DNA from: Streptomyces sp. ML-6
Lineage (GTDB): Bacteria; Actinomycetota; Actinomycetes; Streptomycetales; Streptomycetaceae
Length of the DNA stretch: 64,000 nucleotides
Direction of reading: 5' to 3'
Assembly (NCBI RefSeq): GCF_030116705.1
Contig: NZ_JAOTIK010000001.1
Span: forward strand, 7,034,501 to 7,098,500
Positions within the stretch are counted from its first letter, which is position 1; each line of letters opens with the position of its first letter. Made by a program: the position numbers and the translations under genes. Below, one piece after another: positions 17,129 to 25,456 of the stretch. The notes under the pieces are model-generated. The model did not search any database, was not told where the DNA came from, and worked only from the letters and a program-made list of their open reading frames with translations.

Positions 17129-18079
17129 TCACTCCGCGACCGAGGTGTAACGGCCCTCGGCGCCGCGGTCGCCCCAGGGCTTGTTGCGTTCCGACACGTC
17201 GACCCGCACGCCGTGCGGTTCCAGCGCCTCCGTGACCCGGCGCTCCATCGGCTCGGTCATGAAGTGGTGGTGCAGATCGAGCCGTTCGAGATGGGTGAGG
17301 GGCTGGCCGTCCAGCAGCGCCGCCGCGCCCTCGTCGCCCAGCGTGCCGTTGGACAGGTCGAGGACCCGGAGCTGCGCGACGACCGGGGCACTGGCGACGG
17401 CCGAGGCGATCTCGTTCTGCAACTCGCTGTTGCGCAGGCCGAGATGGGTGAGCCGGGGGAAGCGGGTGCCGGAGAGCAGCGGGGCGAGGTCCGCCACATC
17501 GGCGTCGCCGCCGTACGCGGACACGCCGAGCCAGAGGTCGAGCCGCTCCAGCGCGGGCAGCTCACTGTCCAGGATGCCGCGGATCACACTGACCGGCAGG
17601 CCCCCGGTCTCGATGGTCAGCGCGCTCAGCCGCTCGTGCTTCGAGGGCGTGAAGACCAGCTCCGAACCACCGCGCACCCCCAGTTCGGCCAGCTCGGGGA
17701 AGGCCCTGAGCAGCGCCGTGACGTCCGACTGCTCGATCCAGGAGATCTCGCTCTCTTCCATGATCAGGTCGCCGACGAAGACGGCCCGCAGCGAGGTGAA
17801 CCGGTCGGCGGCGGCGATGACCAGGTCGATCGGGTAGGACGACTTCTCCTCGTACGACTCGCCCCACTGGCCGATGATCAGAGCCCGCACCCCGGCCGGG
17901 TCGACCGTCCGCAGGAACGCCTCGAACGCCTCTTCCCAGGTCGTTTCCTCCTCGTACGGTTCCACCGAGATGCGCCAGGCTGCCGCGTCGGCGGCCTGCA
18001 CGGGCGCTTCCTCCGCCGTGTGCTGGAACTGGACGACGGGAAGGCCGAAAAACTCGTGCAGATGGTCCACACCGGACAT
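17129..18079 (-). CDS. STM4015-family leucine-rich-repeat protein, copy B (first gene of operon)
   Basis: A 316-residue paralogue of copy A, arranged in tandem. The LRR core is closely similar (PALERLDLWLGVSAYGGD, PRLTHLGLRNSELQNEIASAV, LRVLDLSNGTLGDEGAAALLDGQPLTHLERLDLHHH). ATG 18079 is preferred to an upstream GTG-initiated extension because AGGAG lies 9 bases before it. It begins with EFFGLPVVQF and ends with RYTSVAE, mirroring copy A at both termini while mid-protein surfaces differ. Most STM4015 loci I recall carry one such gene, so this is probably a local duplication. Confidence 0.85.
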   Translation of the reverse strand: MSGVDHLHEFFGLPVVQFQHTAEEAPVQAADAAAWRISVEPYEEETTWEEAFEAFLRTVDPAGVRALIIGQWGESYEEKSSYPIDLVIAAADRFTSLRAVFVGDLIMEESEISWIEQSDVTALLRAFPELAELGVRGGSELVFTPSKHERLSALTIETGGLPVSVIRGILDSELPALERLDLWLGVSAYGGDADVADLAPLLSGTRFPRLTHLGLRNSELQNEIASAVASAPVVAQLRVLDLSNGTLGDEGAAALLDGQPLTHLERLDLHHHFMTEPMERRVTEALEPHGVRVDVSERNKPWGDRGAEGRYTSVAE

Positions 18080-18121
18080 GACCCTGAGCTCCTGGTACTG
18101 GGGGACGACTGATGTCCCCAA

Positions 18122-18144
18122 GGTTTATCAAGCCGCACTGACAA
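18122..18144 (-). promoter_or_regulatory. PafBC/RecA-independent DNA-damage-type promoter of the STM40xx operon
   Basis: On the minus strand TTGTCAGTG is followed, after exactly 8 bases, by TAAACC. The RecA-independent DNA-damage promoter of actinobacteria has consensus TTGTCRGTG-N8-TAnnnT; the first nine positions match perfectly and the -10 has one mismatch. It lies 43 bp upstream of the first ATG (18079), leaving a short leader. Confidence 0.65.
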
Positions 18145-18205
18145 CGGCACGGCCGGGACCGCCCGCGGCGGGGGACCGGGACCGGACGGGCGGCGCCGCG
18201 GTCGA

Positions 18206-18228
18206 TTGTCAGACCCCCGTCGTAGCGT
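18206..18228 (+). promoter_or_regulatory. PafBC-like promoter, divergent partner
   Basis: TTGTCAGAC is followed by 8 bases and TAGCGT, which fits the damage-promoter layout with two mismatches in the 9-base block and a perfect TAnnnT. It precedes the GTG at 18277 by about 48 bases. Both divergent units therefore show the same unusually short -35/-10 spacing (11 bp), which is not normal for HrdB promoters. Confidence 0.5.
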
Positions 18229-18276
18229 TTTCTGCGTGGCCGGCACAGCGGGTGCGGCCATCGAGGGGAGACGTCT

Positions 18277-18603
18277 GTGTACCGGCAGGGCGATGTACTG
18301 ATCATGTCGTTGGAGGAGTCGGAGGTGCCCGCGCAGCTCCTGGAGGCGCCGGGCGAGCCGCGGGACGGCCGGGGCCGCATGGTCCTCGCGCTGGGCGAGG
18401 TCACCGGCCACGCCCACGCCATCCAGGGGCCGGGCCGACTGATGCGCGAGGCGGGGGCCTTCGGGCCGATGCTGCTCCATCTCCCCGAGGGCGGACGGGT
18501 GGTGCACGAGGAGCACGCGACGATACCGCTGCCGAAGGGCTGGTACCGGGTGGTGCGCCAGCGGGAGTACGCGCCGGGAGCGGTCCGCATCGTCGCGGAC
18601 TGA
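18277..18603 (+). CDS. Conserved hypothetical protein, paired with DUF6745 gene
   Basis: A 108-residue protein with no signal peptide or membrane segment; I do not recognise its family. GTG 18277 is supported by GAGGGGAG ending 7 bases upstream. It begins YRQGDVLIMSLEE and contains a histidine-rich GEVTGHAHAIQGP and LPKGWYRVVRQREYAPG, which look like a small all-beta fold. Good codon bias shows it is real. It precedes the DUF6745 gene on the same strand, 180 bp away, and probably forms a unit with it. Confidence 0.82.
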   Translation: MYRQGDVLIMSLEESEVPAQLLEAPGEPRDGRGRMVLALGEVTGHAHAIQGPGRLMREAGAFGPMLLHLPEGGRVVHEEHATIPLPKGWYRVVRQREYAPGAVRIVAD

Positions 18604-18726
18604 CGCGCCGGAGCACGGTTCGGGGCACGGCGGCACACCGGATCACCGCAGCGCGCCGAGCCTCACGCACCACGAACAAGAGGACGCTCCGTGCGCAGCC
18701 GCTGCGCACGGACGCACAGACACACC

Positions 18727-18757
18727 AATACGCGAACAACGCGAACAACGCGAACAC
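18727..18757 (+). repeat. Short tandem AACAACGCG repeat
   Basis: The gap between the 108-residue protein gene and the DUF6745 gene contains a short AT-richer tandem (CGCGAACAA units, two to three copies) immediately before the ribosome site region of the downstream gene. No function is apparent. Confidence 0.5.
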
Positions 18758-18783
18758 ACGGAATCAGGGGACGGGGAAGACCG

Positions 18784-19785
18784 ATGCAGTACGTGGACTC
18801 ATGGCGGACCGTGGCGGCGGCGACGGGCACGGCGGACCGGGCCGCGGCCGAGGACGGGCTGCGGCTCGCCTACCGCAGCGCGGGGCTCGCCGAGCCGGAG
18901 CGGATCGTCTGGGTCGAATCGCCCCGGGCAGCGGTGGAGGCCGTCGAGAAGCTGGTGGACGCCGGCCGCTCGGTGCGCGAGGAGGTGCGGACCCGGCCCT
19001 GGGCGCAGGAGCGCCGCCGGATGTACGACGAACTGGGCCCGGCGGGCTGGTCCGCCCTGTGGTCCGCGACGGGGGCACAGCTGTGGGAGACCACTGCGGC
19101 GCTCGCCGACCGGATCCGGGCCGGGGTCGTCGCGGACCTCGCCAAGCGCCCGGAGGACGAGTCCGATGTCCGGCTGGTGCTGCTCGACGCCGTCCTCGGC
19201 CAGCACGACGCGGCCTGGCTCGCGGCCTTCGACGGCCGGGGCGACCGGCTGAACGGCCTGGCCGAGGTGGCCAGGAACGCGGGCTGGTGGTGGCCCTACG
19301 AGCGTGCCGTGGTGATCAGCGAGCGACCGCAGGCACTGCACCGGGACGAGGCGGGGCGGCTGGACCGGGGGGACGGCCCCGCGCTGGCCTACGCCGACGG
19401 CTTCGCCCTCTATGCCTGGCGCGGCATGCCGGTGCCCGCCGAGTTCCTCGACGAGCTCAACGCGCTGACCCCGAAGCGGATACGCGAGGAGGAGAACGCC
19501 GAACTGCGACGCGTGATGCTGGAGTTCTACGGCTACGACCGCTATCTGAGCGAGTCGGGTGCCGAGCCGGTGCACCGGGACGAGACCGGTGTCCTCTGGC
19601 GGATCGCGTTGGCCGGCGACGAGGACGTGGTGATGGTCGAGGTGGTCAACTCCACCCCGGAGCCGGACGGAACGCACCGCGTCTACTGGCTCCGGGTGCC
19701 GCCGGGCACCCGGACCGCGAAGGAGGGGGTGGCCTGGACCTTCGGGGTCGGGAGCGAGGAGTACGCGCCCCTGCAGCAGACCTGA
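18784..19785 (+). CDS. DUF6745-like protein of unknown function
   Basis: A 333-residue soluble protein. The distinctive segments WWWPYERAVVISERPQALHRDEAGRLDRGDGPALAYADGFALYAWRGMPVP and AEPVHRDETGVLWRI match my memory of the DUF6745 domain, which often sits near LRR or repeat proteins in Streptomyces. No catalytic motif can be named. ATG 18784 is taken because GGGGAAG precedes it and upstream in-frame sequence (threonine/arginine repeats) is low-complexity leader. It ends in a convergent hairpin shared with the TetR gene. Proximity to the STM4015 LRR genes may or may not be meaningful. Confidence 0.8.
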   Translation: MQYVDSWRTVAAATGTADRAAAEDGLRLAYRSAGLAEPERIVWVESPRAAVEAVEKLVDAGRSVREEVRTRPWAQERRRMYDELGPAGWSALWSATGAQLWETTAALADRIRAGVVADLAKRPEDESDVRLVLLDAVLGQHDAAWLAAFDGRGDRLNGLAEVARNAGWWWPYERAVVISERPQALHRDEAGRLDRGDGPALAYADGFALYAWRGMPVPAEFLDELNALTPKRIREEENAELRRVMLEFYGYDRYLSESGAEPVHRDETGVLWRIALAGDEDVVMVEVVNSTPEPDGTHRVYWLRVPPGTRTAKEGVAWTFGVGSEEYAPLQQT

Positions 19786-19807
19786 CCCCCGTCGGCCGGA
19801 CGGAGCG

Positions 19808-19830
19808 CCGCCCCGTGCACGACGGGGCGG
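19808..19830. terminator. Convergent hairpin between DUF6745 and TetR genes
   Basis: A perfect 9-bp stem CCGCCCCGT / ACGGGGCGG with a 5-base loop lies between the stops of two facing genes, suited to terminating both. Confidence 0.75.
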
Positions 19831-19839
19831 GCCGTCGGG

Positions 19840-20451
19840 TCAGGCCGTCAGCATCGCGCGGTCGATGCCGAGTTCGCGGGCGAGCGCCTCGTCGGTCCAG
19901 GACAGCATCGTGGTGCGGGAGAGCGGGCCCGCGTACGAGATCATCTGCACGGCCAGGCCGTCCAGCAGGGCGGTCAGCCGCCAGGCCGCCGACATCGGGT
20001 CGTCGCACTGGAACTCACCGGCGGCGGCGCCCTCTTCGATGACCTCGGCCAGTTCCGCCTTCCACTGCTGGTCGAGATCGCCGGCCACGTTGCGCAGCGC
20101 CGGATCGCGCAGCGAACCGGCCCAGCCCTCGATCCACAGCCGCCAGCCCTTGGCCTGCCCCGTCGGCGCGTACCAGCGGACGGCGGCGCGCAGCCGGCGC
20201 ACCGCGCTCGTGCGACGGCCCAACAGCTTGCGCAGATGGGCGAGATCGGCCTCGGCGGCATGGGCGAAGGCCGCCGCGACCAGCTTTTCCTTGGTCGAGA
20301 AGTGATAGAGCACGAGCGCGTTGCTCACGCCGAGCACGGAGGCGACATCGGCGATCCGGACCGCCGCGACCCCCCGCACCTCGATCTGCTCGACGGCAGC
20401 GCGCAGGAGCTCTTCGCGTCGTTCCGCCACGCTCAACCGCACTCTTGCCAC
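19840..20451 (-). CDS. TetR/AcrR-family transcriptional regulator
   Basis: A 203-residue repressor with the TetR DNA-binding domain at residues 8-55 (RREELLRAAVEQIEVRGVAAVRIADVASVLGVSNALVLYHFSTKEKLVAAAF) and a BetI-like C-terminal ligand/dimer domain (WRLWIEGWAGSLRDPALRNVAGDLDQQWKAELAEVI). The start is GTG 20451 and no ATG is available nearby. It is transcribed away from a repeat-rich gap and in the same direction as the AhpD-like gene behind it. Target genes are not evident from sequence. Confidence 0.92.
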   Translation of the reverse strand: MARVRLSVAERREELLRAAVEQIEVRGVAAVRIADVASVLGVSNALVLYHFSTKEKLVAAAFAHAAEADLAHLRKLLGRRTSAVRRLRAAVRWYAPTGQAKGWRLWIEGWAGSLRDPALRNVAGDLDQQWKAELAEVIEEGAAAGEFQCDDPMSAAWRLTALLDGLAVQMISYAGPLSRTTMLSWTDEALARELGIDRAMLTA

Positions 20452-20605
20452 GGCGTCACCCTAACGAATATGCCTCCGGCGGAAAGACCGGGGGCGCAAC
20501 CGTGTCGGCCCCGTCCCGGTTCGGCCGGGGCCCGGACCCTGGACCTGCGCCGACATCCCCGCTGCCGCCTCCGCCCGCCCCGGGCGCCGCGGCAACCGGG
20601 GCTCC

Positions 20606-20651
20606 GGCCGGTCGGCCGGTCGGCCGAGCGGCCGAGCGGCCGGCCGGCCGG
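20606..20651. repeat. CGGCC-rich short tandem repeat
   Basis: The gap between the TetR and AhpD-like genes holds iterated CGGCCGGT and CGGCCGAG units, nearly self-complementary throughout. It may act as a transcription terminator for the AhpD-like gene or be slippage-prone filler. Confidence 0.55.
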
Positions 20652-20665
20652 AGCGACCGTGGCGG

Positions 20666-21229
20666 TCAGCGGGACGCGGGGCGTTCGAGCTCGCACCGGT
20701 CCTTGAAGCCCTGGCTGGTCAGACCGAGCGCGGAGTTGGTCCGGGAACGCATGTTCTCCAACGCCACCATGGTCGTGAGCTCGACGAACGCCTCCTCGCC
20801 CAGCACGGTCCGCAACCGCTCCGCCAACACGTCACCGACCTCGGGCGGGGTGACGCTCATGGCCTCCGAGTACTCCATGACGTCGCGCTCCAGCGGGGTG
20901 TACGCCTCGCTCTCCCGCCACACCGGCACCTCGCGCAGTTTGCGCGGGTCCATGCCGTGGCGGTGGTTCTCCCAGTAGCCGAAGTCCAGGCACCAGCTGC
21001 AACCGACGGTGGCCGCCGACGTCATCACGGCCAGTGCCCCGAGCCGGGGGTCGAGCTTCTTCCAGCGGCCCGCAGCCAGTTCGAGACGGACCAGGGACCA
21101 CAGCACCCCGGTGTGATGGGCGTAGGCCCGTACGGGATCGACGACCTTGCCGTACCTGCGCTTCGAGTACCACGAAACGGCACGGAACAGCAGGGTGCGG
21201 GGCGGGTCGAGCGATACGCGGGTGGTCAT
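20666..21229 (-). CDS. Carboxymuconolactone decarboxylase / AhpD-like protein
   Basis: A 187-residue all-helical AhpD-fold protein. GCSWCLDFGYWENH carries the CXXC pair and the downstream His expected of alkylhydroperoxidase-type members, suggesting thiol peroxidase or related redox activity. ATG 21229 is preferred over 21235 because GGAG lies 7 bases upstream; for 21235 the ribosome site would touch the start. A perfect palindrome TCGTATACGA at 21242-21251 lies just upstream of the ribosome site and could be a repressor operator. It diverges from the PPOX-type oxidoreductase gene. Confidence 0.87.
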   Translation of the reverse strand: MTTRVSLDPPRTLLFRAVSWYSKRRYGKVVDPVRAYAHHTGVLWSLVRLELAAGRWKKLDPRLGALAVMTSAATVGCSWCLDFGYWENHRHGMDPRKLREVPVWRESEAYTPLERDVMEYSEAMSVTPPEVGDVLAERLRTVLGEEAFVELTTMVALENMRSRTNSALGLTSQGFKDRCELERPASR

Positions 21230-21413
21230 GTCCATTCTCCTTCGTATACGACTTCCGAACGTGATTTCGATACGGTGTGGGCGCCGCCCGGCGACGCCGT
21301 GGGACGCCGTGGGCGGGCCGCTCACACCGATGCGACGGATGGCGACCCCGCGGATGTGACATGGACGCCACCGGAAGCGGAATCCTGCGGCGGGCGCGGA
21401 CGTTGGTTCCGGC

Positions 21414-21854
21414 ATGACGGGATTCGACGCACGACAGGAAGCACTGCTCGGGCTGCTCGCCGAGGAGAACGGCGGGGTGCTCGTGACACTCGGGCGGGAC
21501 GGCAGACCCCAGCTGTCCAATGTCAATCACTTCTACTATCCGCAGGAGCGCATCGTCCGCGTCTCGATCACCGACGGCCGGGTGAAGACCAGGAACCTGC
21601 GCCGCGACCCGCGGGCGAGCTACCACGTCACCAGCGCGGACCGCTGGGCGTGGACGGTGGTGGACGCCACCGCCGAACTGTCCCCGGTCGCCGCCGAGCC
21701 GCACGACGCGACGGTGGAGGAGCTGATCACGCTCTACCGCGACGTCCAGGGCGAACACCCCGACTGGGACGACTACCGCGCGGCGATGGTCCGGGACCGG
21801 CGCCTCGTACTGCGACTGCACATCGAGCACGTGTACGGGCAGTCGCGTGGCTGA
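21414..21854 (+). CDS. PPOX-class F420-dependent/FMN oxidoreductase-like protein
   Basis: A 146-residue split-barrel flavin or deazaflavin-binding protein of the pyridoxamine-5'-phosphate-oxidase-like family. The N-terminal block LLAEENGGVLVTLGRDGRPQLSNVNHFYY and VRVSITDGRVKTRNLRRDPRASYHVTSADRWAWTVVDATAELSPV are typical of F420-dependent PPOX members in actinobacteria. The ATG at 21414 follows GTTCCGGC without a strong ribosome site. Divergent from the AhpD-like gene, with which it shares a 184-bp control region. Confidence 0.88.
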   Translation: MTGFDARQEALLGLLAEENGGVLVTLGRDGRPQLSNVNHFYYPQERIVRVSITDGRVKTRNLRRDPRASYHVTSADRWAWTVVDATAELSPVAAEPHDATVEELITLYRDVQGEHPDWDDYRAAMVRDRRLVLRLHIEHVYGQSRG

Positions 21855-21965
21855 CGCGGCCCGGCCGGGCCGCCGCCCCGTGCGGCGCTCCGCCGGCCGT
21901 TCCGTTCCCGCACCGTCGTACTCCCTCCCCGCAAGGGGACAGGACCGCCCCACCCAGGAGATGCC

Positions 21966-23165
21966 GTGACCGGCGCCGCCCCCTTGCCCCCGCTGCGCAC
22001 CCGGCTGCGTGCGCAACGTCCCCTCGCCTTCGGCGCGGATCCGGACGGTGCCCGGATGGAGCGCATCCGCCGTTCGCCCAACTTCGCCGACGGCGCCTTC
22101 CGGAACCCGGTGGGGGCGCGGACCGGACCGTCCGGTTCGGCACTGGAGTTCGCCAAGGTCTACTTCCGCAAGGAGGAGCGGGTGCGCCGGGCGCCGGCCG
22201 GCACCGTGCCCGTCCATGCCACCACCTACGCCGATCTCGCCGAGCCGCCCGCCACGGGGCTGCGGCTCACCTGGATGGGCCACTCCGGCGTGCTCGCCGA
22301 GATCGACGGCCGACGGGTGCTCTTCGACCCGGTGTGGGGCGAACGCTGTTCGCCCTTCGCCTTCGCCGGGCCCCGGCGGCTGCACCCCGTGCCGCTGCCG
22401 CTCGCCGCGCTCGGCCCGGTGGACGCGGTGGTGATCTCCCACGACCACTACGACCACCTCGACCTGCCGACGGTCCGGGCCCTCGCGGGCACGGGCACGG
22501 TCTTCGTCGTCCCGCTCGGGGTCGGGGCCCATCTGGAACGGTGGGGCGTGTCACCGGACCGGATGCGCGAGCTGGACTGGAACGAGACCACGCAGGTCGC
22601 CGGGATCAGCCTCACGGCCACCCCGGCCCGGCACTTCTGCGGCCGAGGCCTGCGCAACCAGCAGCACACGCTCTGGGCGTCCTGGGTCGTCGCGGGGCCC
22701 GGGCACCGGATTTACCACAGCGGGGACACGGGCTACTTCCCCGGCTTCGCGGAGATCGGCGCCGCGCACGGCCCGTTCGACGCGACGATGATCCAGATCG
22801 GCGCGTACTCCGAGTACTGGCCCGACATCCACATGACGCCGGCCGAGGGCATGCGGGCCCACCTGGATCTCCAGGGCGGCAGGCCGTCCGGCGTGATGCT
22901 TCCCATCCACTGGGGCACCTTCAACCTGGCTCTGCACCCGTGGGCCGAGCCGGGGGAGTGGACGAGGGACTCGGCCGAGGAAGCGGGCCAGGCGGTGGCG
23001 CTTCCCCGTCCCGGCGAGCCGTTCGAGCCCGCCGGGAAGCTGCCCTCGGACCCCTGGTGGCGCGGGGTGTCCCACCCGCTCGCTCATCCGTGGCGTCGGC
23101 CCCGGCGGGCCGGGGCGGTCGCCGGATCGCGCAGCGAGGACCTCGACCTCGCGGGCGGGCGGTGA
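21966..23165 (+). CDS. MBL-fold metallohydrolase (NAPE-PLD/UlaG-like)
   Basis: A 399-residue metallo-beta-lactamase-fold protein with the metal motif SHDHYDHLD (HxHxDH) at about 158-166 and downstream ligands in TPARHFCGRG, HSGDTGYFPGF and LPIHWGTFNLALHP. The layout LTWMGHSGVLAEIDGRRVLFDPVWGERCSPF is typical of the N-acyl-phosphatidylethanolamine phospholipase-D-like / UlaG-like branch, so a phosphodiester or lactone substrate is likely. The GTG at 21966 follows CAGGAG. No signal peptide. It ends convergently with the response regulator gene. Confidence 0.9.
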   Translation: MTGAAPLPPLRTRLRAQRPLAFGADPDGARMERIRRSPNFADGAFRNPVGARTGPSGSALEFAKVYFRKEERVRRAPAGTVPVHATTYADLAEPPATGLRLTWMGHSGVLAEIDGRRVLFDPVWGERCSPFAFAGPRRLHPVPLPLAALGPVDAVVISHDHYDHLDLPTVRALAGTGTVFVVPLGVGAHLERWGVSPDRMRELDWNETTQVAGISLTATPARHFCGRGLRNQQHTLWASWVVAGPGHRIYHSGDTGYFPGFAEIGAAHGPFDATMIQIGAYSEYWPDIHMTPAEGMRAHLDLQGGRPSGVMLPIHWGTFNLALHPWAEPGEWTRDSAEEAGQAVALPRPGEPFEPAGKLPSDPWWRGVSHPLAHPWRRPRRAGAVAGSRSEDLDLAGGR

Positions 23166-23193
23166 CGTCGGTCCGCGAGGCGCGGTGGTCGGT

Positions 23194-23934
23194 CTACCCC
23201 TGCCCGGCGGGCTGCTGGGCGGCTCCGGGCGCGCCCGCGCCGACCAGCCCCGTCTCGTAGGCGACGATGACGGCCTGGACCCGGTCACGCAGCCGGAGCT
23301 TGGCCAGGATGCGGGCGACGTGGGTCTTGACGGTCGTCTCGGCGAGATGGAGGCGGGCGGCGAGTTCGGCGTTGCTCAGCCCTCGGGCGAGCAGGCCGAG
23401 GACCTCCAGTTCGCGCGGCGTGAGCGAGGCGAGGTCGCGGTGGAGGGCGGCGGCGTCGCTGCCGTGCCGGGCGAACCGCTGCACGAGGCGGCGGGTGATG
23501 GCGGGCGCGAGGAGGGCGTCACCGGTACGGACCGTGCGCACGGCCGAGGCCAGGTGCTCGGGGGTGACGTCCTTGAGGAGGAAGCCGCTGGCCCCGGCGG
23601 ACAGGGCCGCGTACACGTACCGGTCGAGGTCGAAGGTCGTCAGGATGATGACGCGGGGTTCGCCGGGGGACGGGGCCTCCCCCGCTCGCACGGGGTCGAG
23701 AGCCCGGGGAGCGGTGAGGATGCGGCGGGTGGCCTCCAGGCCGTCCATCTCCGGCATCCGGATGTCCATCAGGACCACGTCGGGCCGGGTGCGGCGGACC
23801 GCTTCGACCGCCTCGGCCCCGTTGGTCGCCTCGGCGACGACATCGATGCCGTCGGCGCCGAGGATCATCCGGAACCCGGTGCGGACCAGGGTCTGGTCGT
23901 CGGCCAGGACCACCCGCGGCGGCTGCTCGGTCAT
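23194..23934 (-). CDS. NarL/LuxR-type response regulator
   Basis: The 246-residue regulator has a receiver domain (VVLADDQTLVRTGF, phospho-acceptor Asp in VVLMDIRMPEMDG, Thr in ILTTFD, Lys in LLKD) and a C-terminal LuxR helix-turn-helix (LTPRELEVLGLLARGLSNAELAARLHLAETTVKTHVARILAKL). A proline/glycine-rich insertion (APRALDPVRAGEAPSPGEPR) lies between receiver strands. Its ATG overlaps the sensor kinase stop by 4 bp. The pair sits divergently beside an ABC exporter, which it probably regulates. Confidence 0.95.
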   Translation of the reverse strand: MTEQPPRVVLADDQTLVRTGFRMILGADGIDVVAEATNGAEAVEAVRRTRPDVVLMDIRMPEMDGLEATRRILTAPRALDPVRAGEAPSPGEPRVIILTTFDLDRYVYAALSAGASGFLLKDVTPEHLASAVRTVRTGDALLAPAITRRLVQRFARHGSDAAALHRDLASLTPRELEVLGLLARGLSNAELAARLHLAETTVKTHVARILAKLRLRDRVQAVIVAYETGLVGAGAPGAAQQPAGQG

Positions 23935-25241
23935 GGTGCCTCCAGGGGGATCAGGGCTTCCACACGGTAGCCGCCGGTCAGGCGTCGGCCGGTGCTCAGG
24001 GTTCCGTCGTAGACGGCGAGGCGTTCGCGCAGGCCGATGAGGCCCCGGCCGTTTCCGGTGGTCGCGCCCGCCCCCGGACGTCCACCGGTGTCGGTGACCT
24101 CCACCCGGAGCCGGTCCGGCCCGTACTCGACGGTCACGCGGGCGGTGGCCCCGGACGCGTGCTTCATGGTGTTGGTCAGGGCTTCCTGGACCACCCGGTA
24201 GACGGCGAGCCCGATGCCGGGCGGAAGTCCGCGGGGCGGTCCGGTCACGGTCACGTCGACCGGCAGACCGGCCTCCCGCACGCGGCCGACGAGCGCGTCC
24301 AGCTGGTCCAGGCCGGGCTGCGGGGCCAGCGCCGTGCCCGCGTCGGCCAAGTCCCCGTCCCCGTCCGCCGGTTCGCCGTCCCCGGCCATGGTGAGCAGGC
24401 CCATGACGTGCCGCAGTTCGGTCATGGCCGCCCGGCCACCGGCCTCGACGGCGAGCAGGGCCTCACCGGCCTGCTCGGGGGCGGCCTTCATGATCTTGCG
24501 GGCGGCGCCGGCCTGAATGACCATCACGCTGACGTTGTGCGTGACGACGTCGTGCAGTTCGCGGGCGATCCTCGCGCGCTCGTGCTCGACCGCCCGGCGC
24601 AGCGTCTCGGCCTGTTCGCGTTCCAGGGCGGCGAGCCGGGTCCGTCCCTCGTCGGTGCGGAGTTTCCAGGTACGAAGACCGAGGGCGGCCCCGGCCATCG
24701 GGACCAGGATCAGCAGGACGACGTACTCGTTGGGGACGACCGGTGTCACCGAGTTCCCCGAGGTGCTGACCAGGAGGACCGCCACGGGCAGGGCCGCCAG
24801 GGTCGCCGTCCGGTACGGGCTGAACACGGCCGCGCTGTAGACGGCGATGACGAACGCGTAGAAGGTCAGCCGCAGGACGCTCTGCGGCGTCGCCAGCGTC
24901 GCGGCCGTCACGACGCACAGCACGGCGAGCGGACAGCGGCGGCGCAGCGCCAGGGCACCCGAGGCGACGGCCGCGAGGGTCACCATGAGGACCAGGCCGC
25001 CGGGCCCGGACGGACGCGGATGCGCGACCCGCACGCCGGGCGCGATCTCGCGCACCACGACGTTGCCGACGTTGTCGACGCCGTAGTAGACGGTGACGAT
25101 TCCGAGGACCAGCGCCAGCAATACGTCGAACCGCCGGGCGCGTTGGGTGAGCCGCAGCGGCGGACCGGCCGGCACTCTGGCGTCACGGACCGCCCGACGG
25201 GCCGAACCCGCCAGCCGCCCCGCCGTCGTACGTACGTTCAT
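23931..25241 (-). CDS. Sensor histidine kinase, HisKA_3 type
   Basis: A 436-residue membrane kinase partner of the adjacent NarL-type regulator. Four or more hydrophobic segments occupy about residues 38-190. The dimerisation/phospho-acceptor motif ARIARELHDVVTHNVSVMVIQAGA (His in ELHD) and ATPase boxes (VQEALTNTMKHA and GNGRGLIGLRERL) mark a HisKA_3/HATPase_c kinase. ATG 25241 is taken; a GTG immediately before it (25244) is the alternative. Long extracytoplasmic loops are not seen, so it may sense membrane or drug stress, as many kinases paired with FtsX-type exporters do. Confidence 0.94.
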   Translation of the reverse strand: MNVRTTAGRLAGSARRAVRDARVPAGPPLRLTQRARRFDVLLALVLGIVTVYYGVDNVGNVVVREIAPGVRVAHPRPSGPGGLVLMVTLAAVASGALALRRRCPLAVLCVVTAATLATPQSVLRLTFYAFVIAVYSAAVFSPYRTATLAALPVAVLLVSTSGNSVTPVVPNEYVVLLILVPMAGAALGLRTWKLRTDEGRTRLAALEREQAETLRRAVEHERARIARELHDVVTHNVSVMVIQAGAARKIMKAAPEQAGEALLAVEAGGRAAMTELRHVMGLLTMAGDGEPADGDGDLADAGTALAPQPGLDQLDALVGRVREAGLPVDVTVTGPPRGLPPGIGLAVYRVVQEALTNTMKHASGATARVTVEYGPDRLRVEVTDTGGRPGAGATTGNGRGLIGLRERLAVYDGTLSTGRRLTGGYRVEALIPLEAP

Positions 25242-25456
25242 CACCGGCTCATTGTCGCGGGCGCACGCGCCCTCGGAGTCCGCCTCGGCGGCCGGTTTTC
25301 GGCGCCCGCGTACATCGGGCGCCTACATCGCAGGGATGACGCCCGGGCGGCTCGTCCCGGTGCGGTACGACAAAGGGCCCGGGCGGCCGACGCACGGGGG
25401 CCGGGCGCGCTCCTAGCGTCCACGGGGTCCGGTACCCGTGCCGAAGGAGCCCTTTC

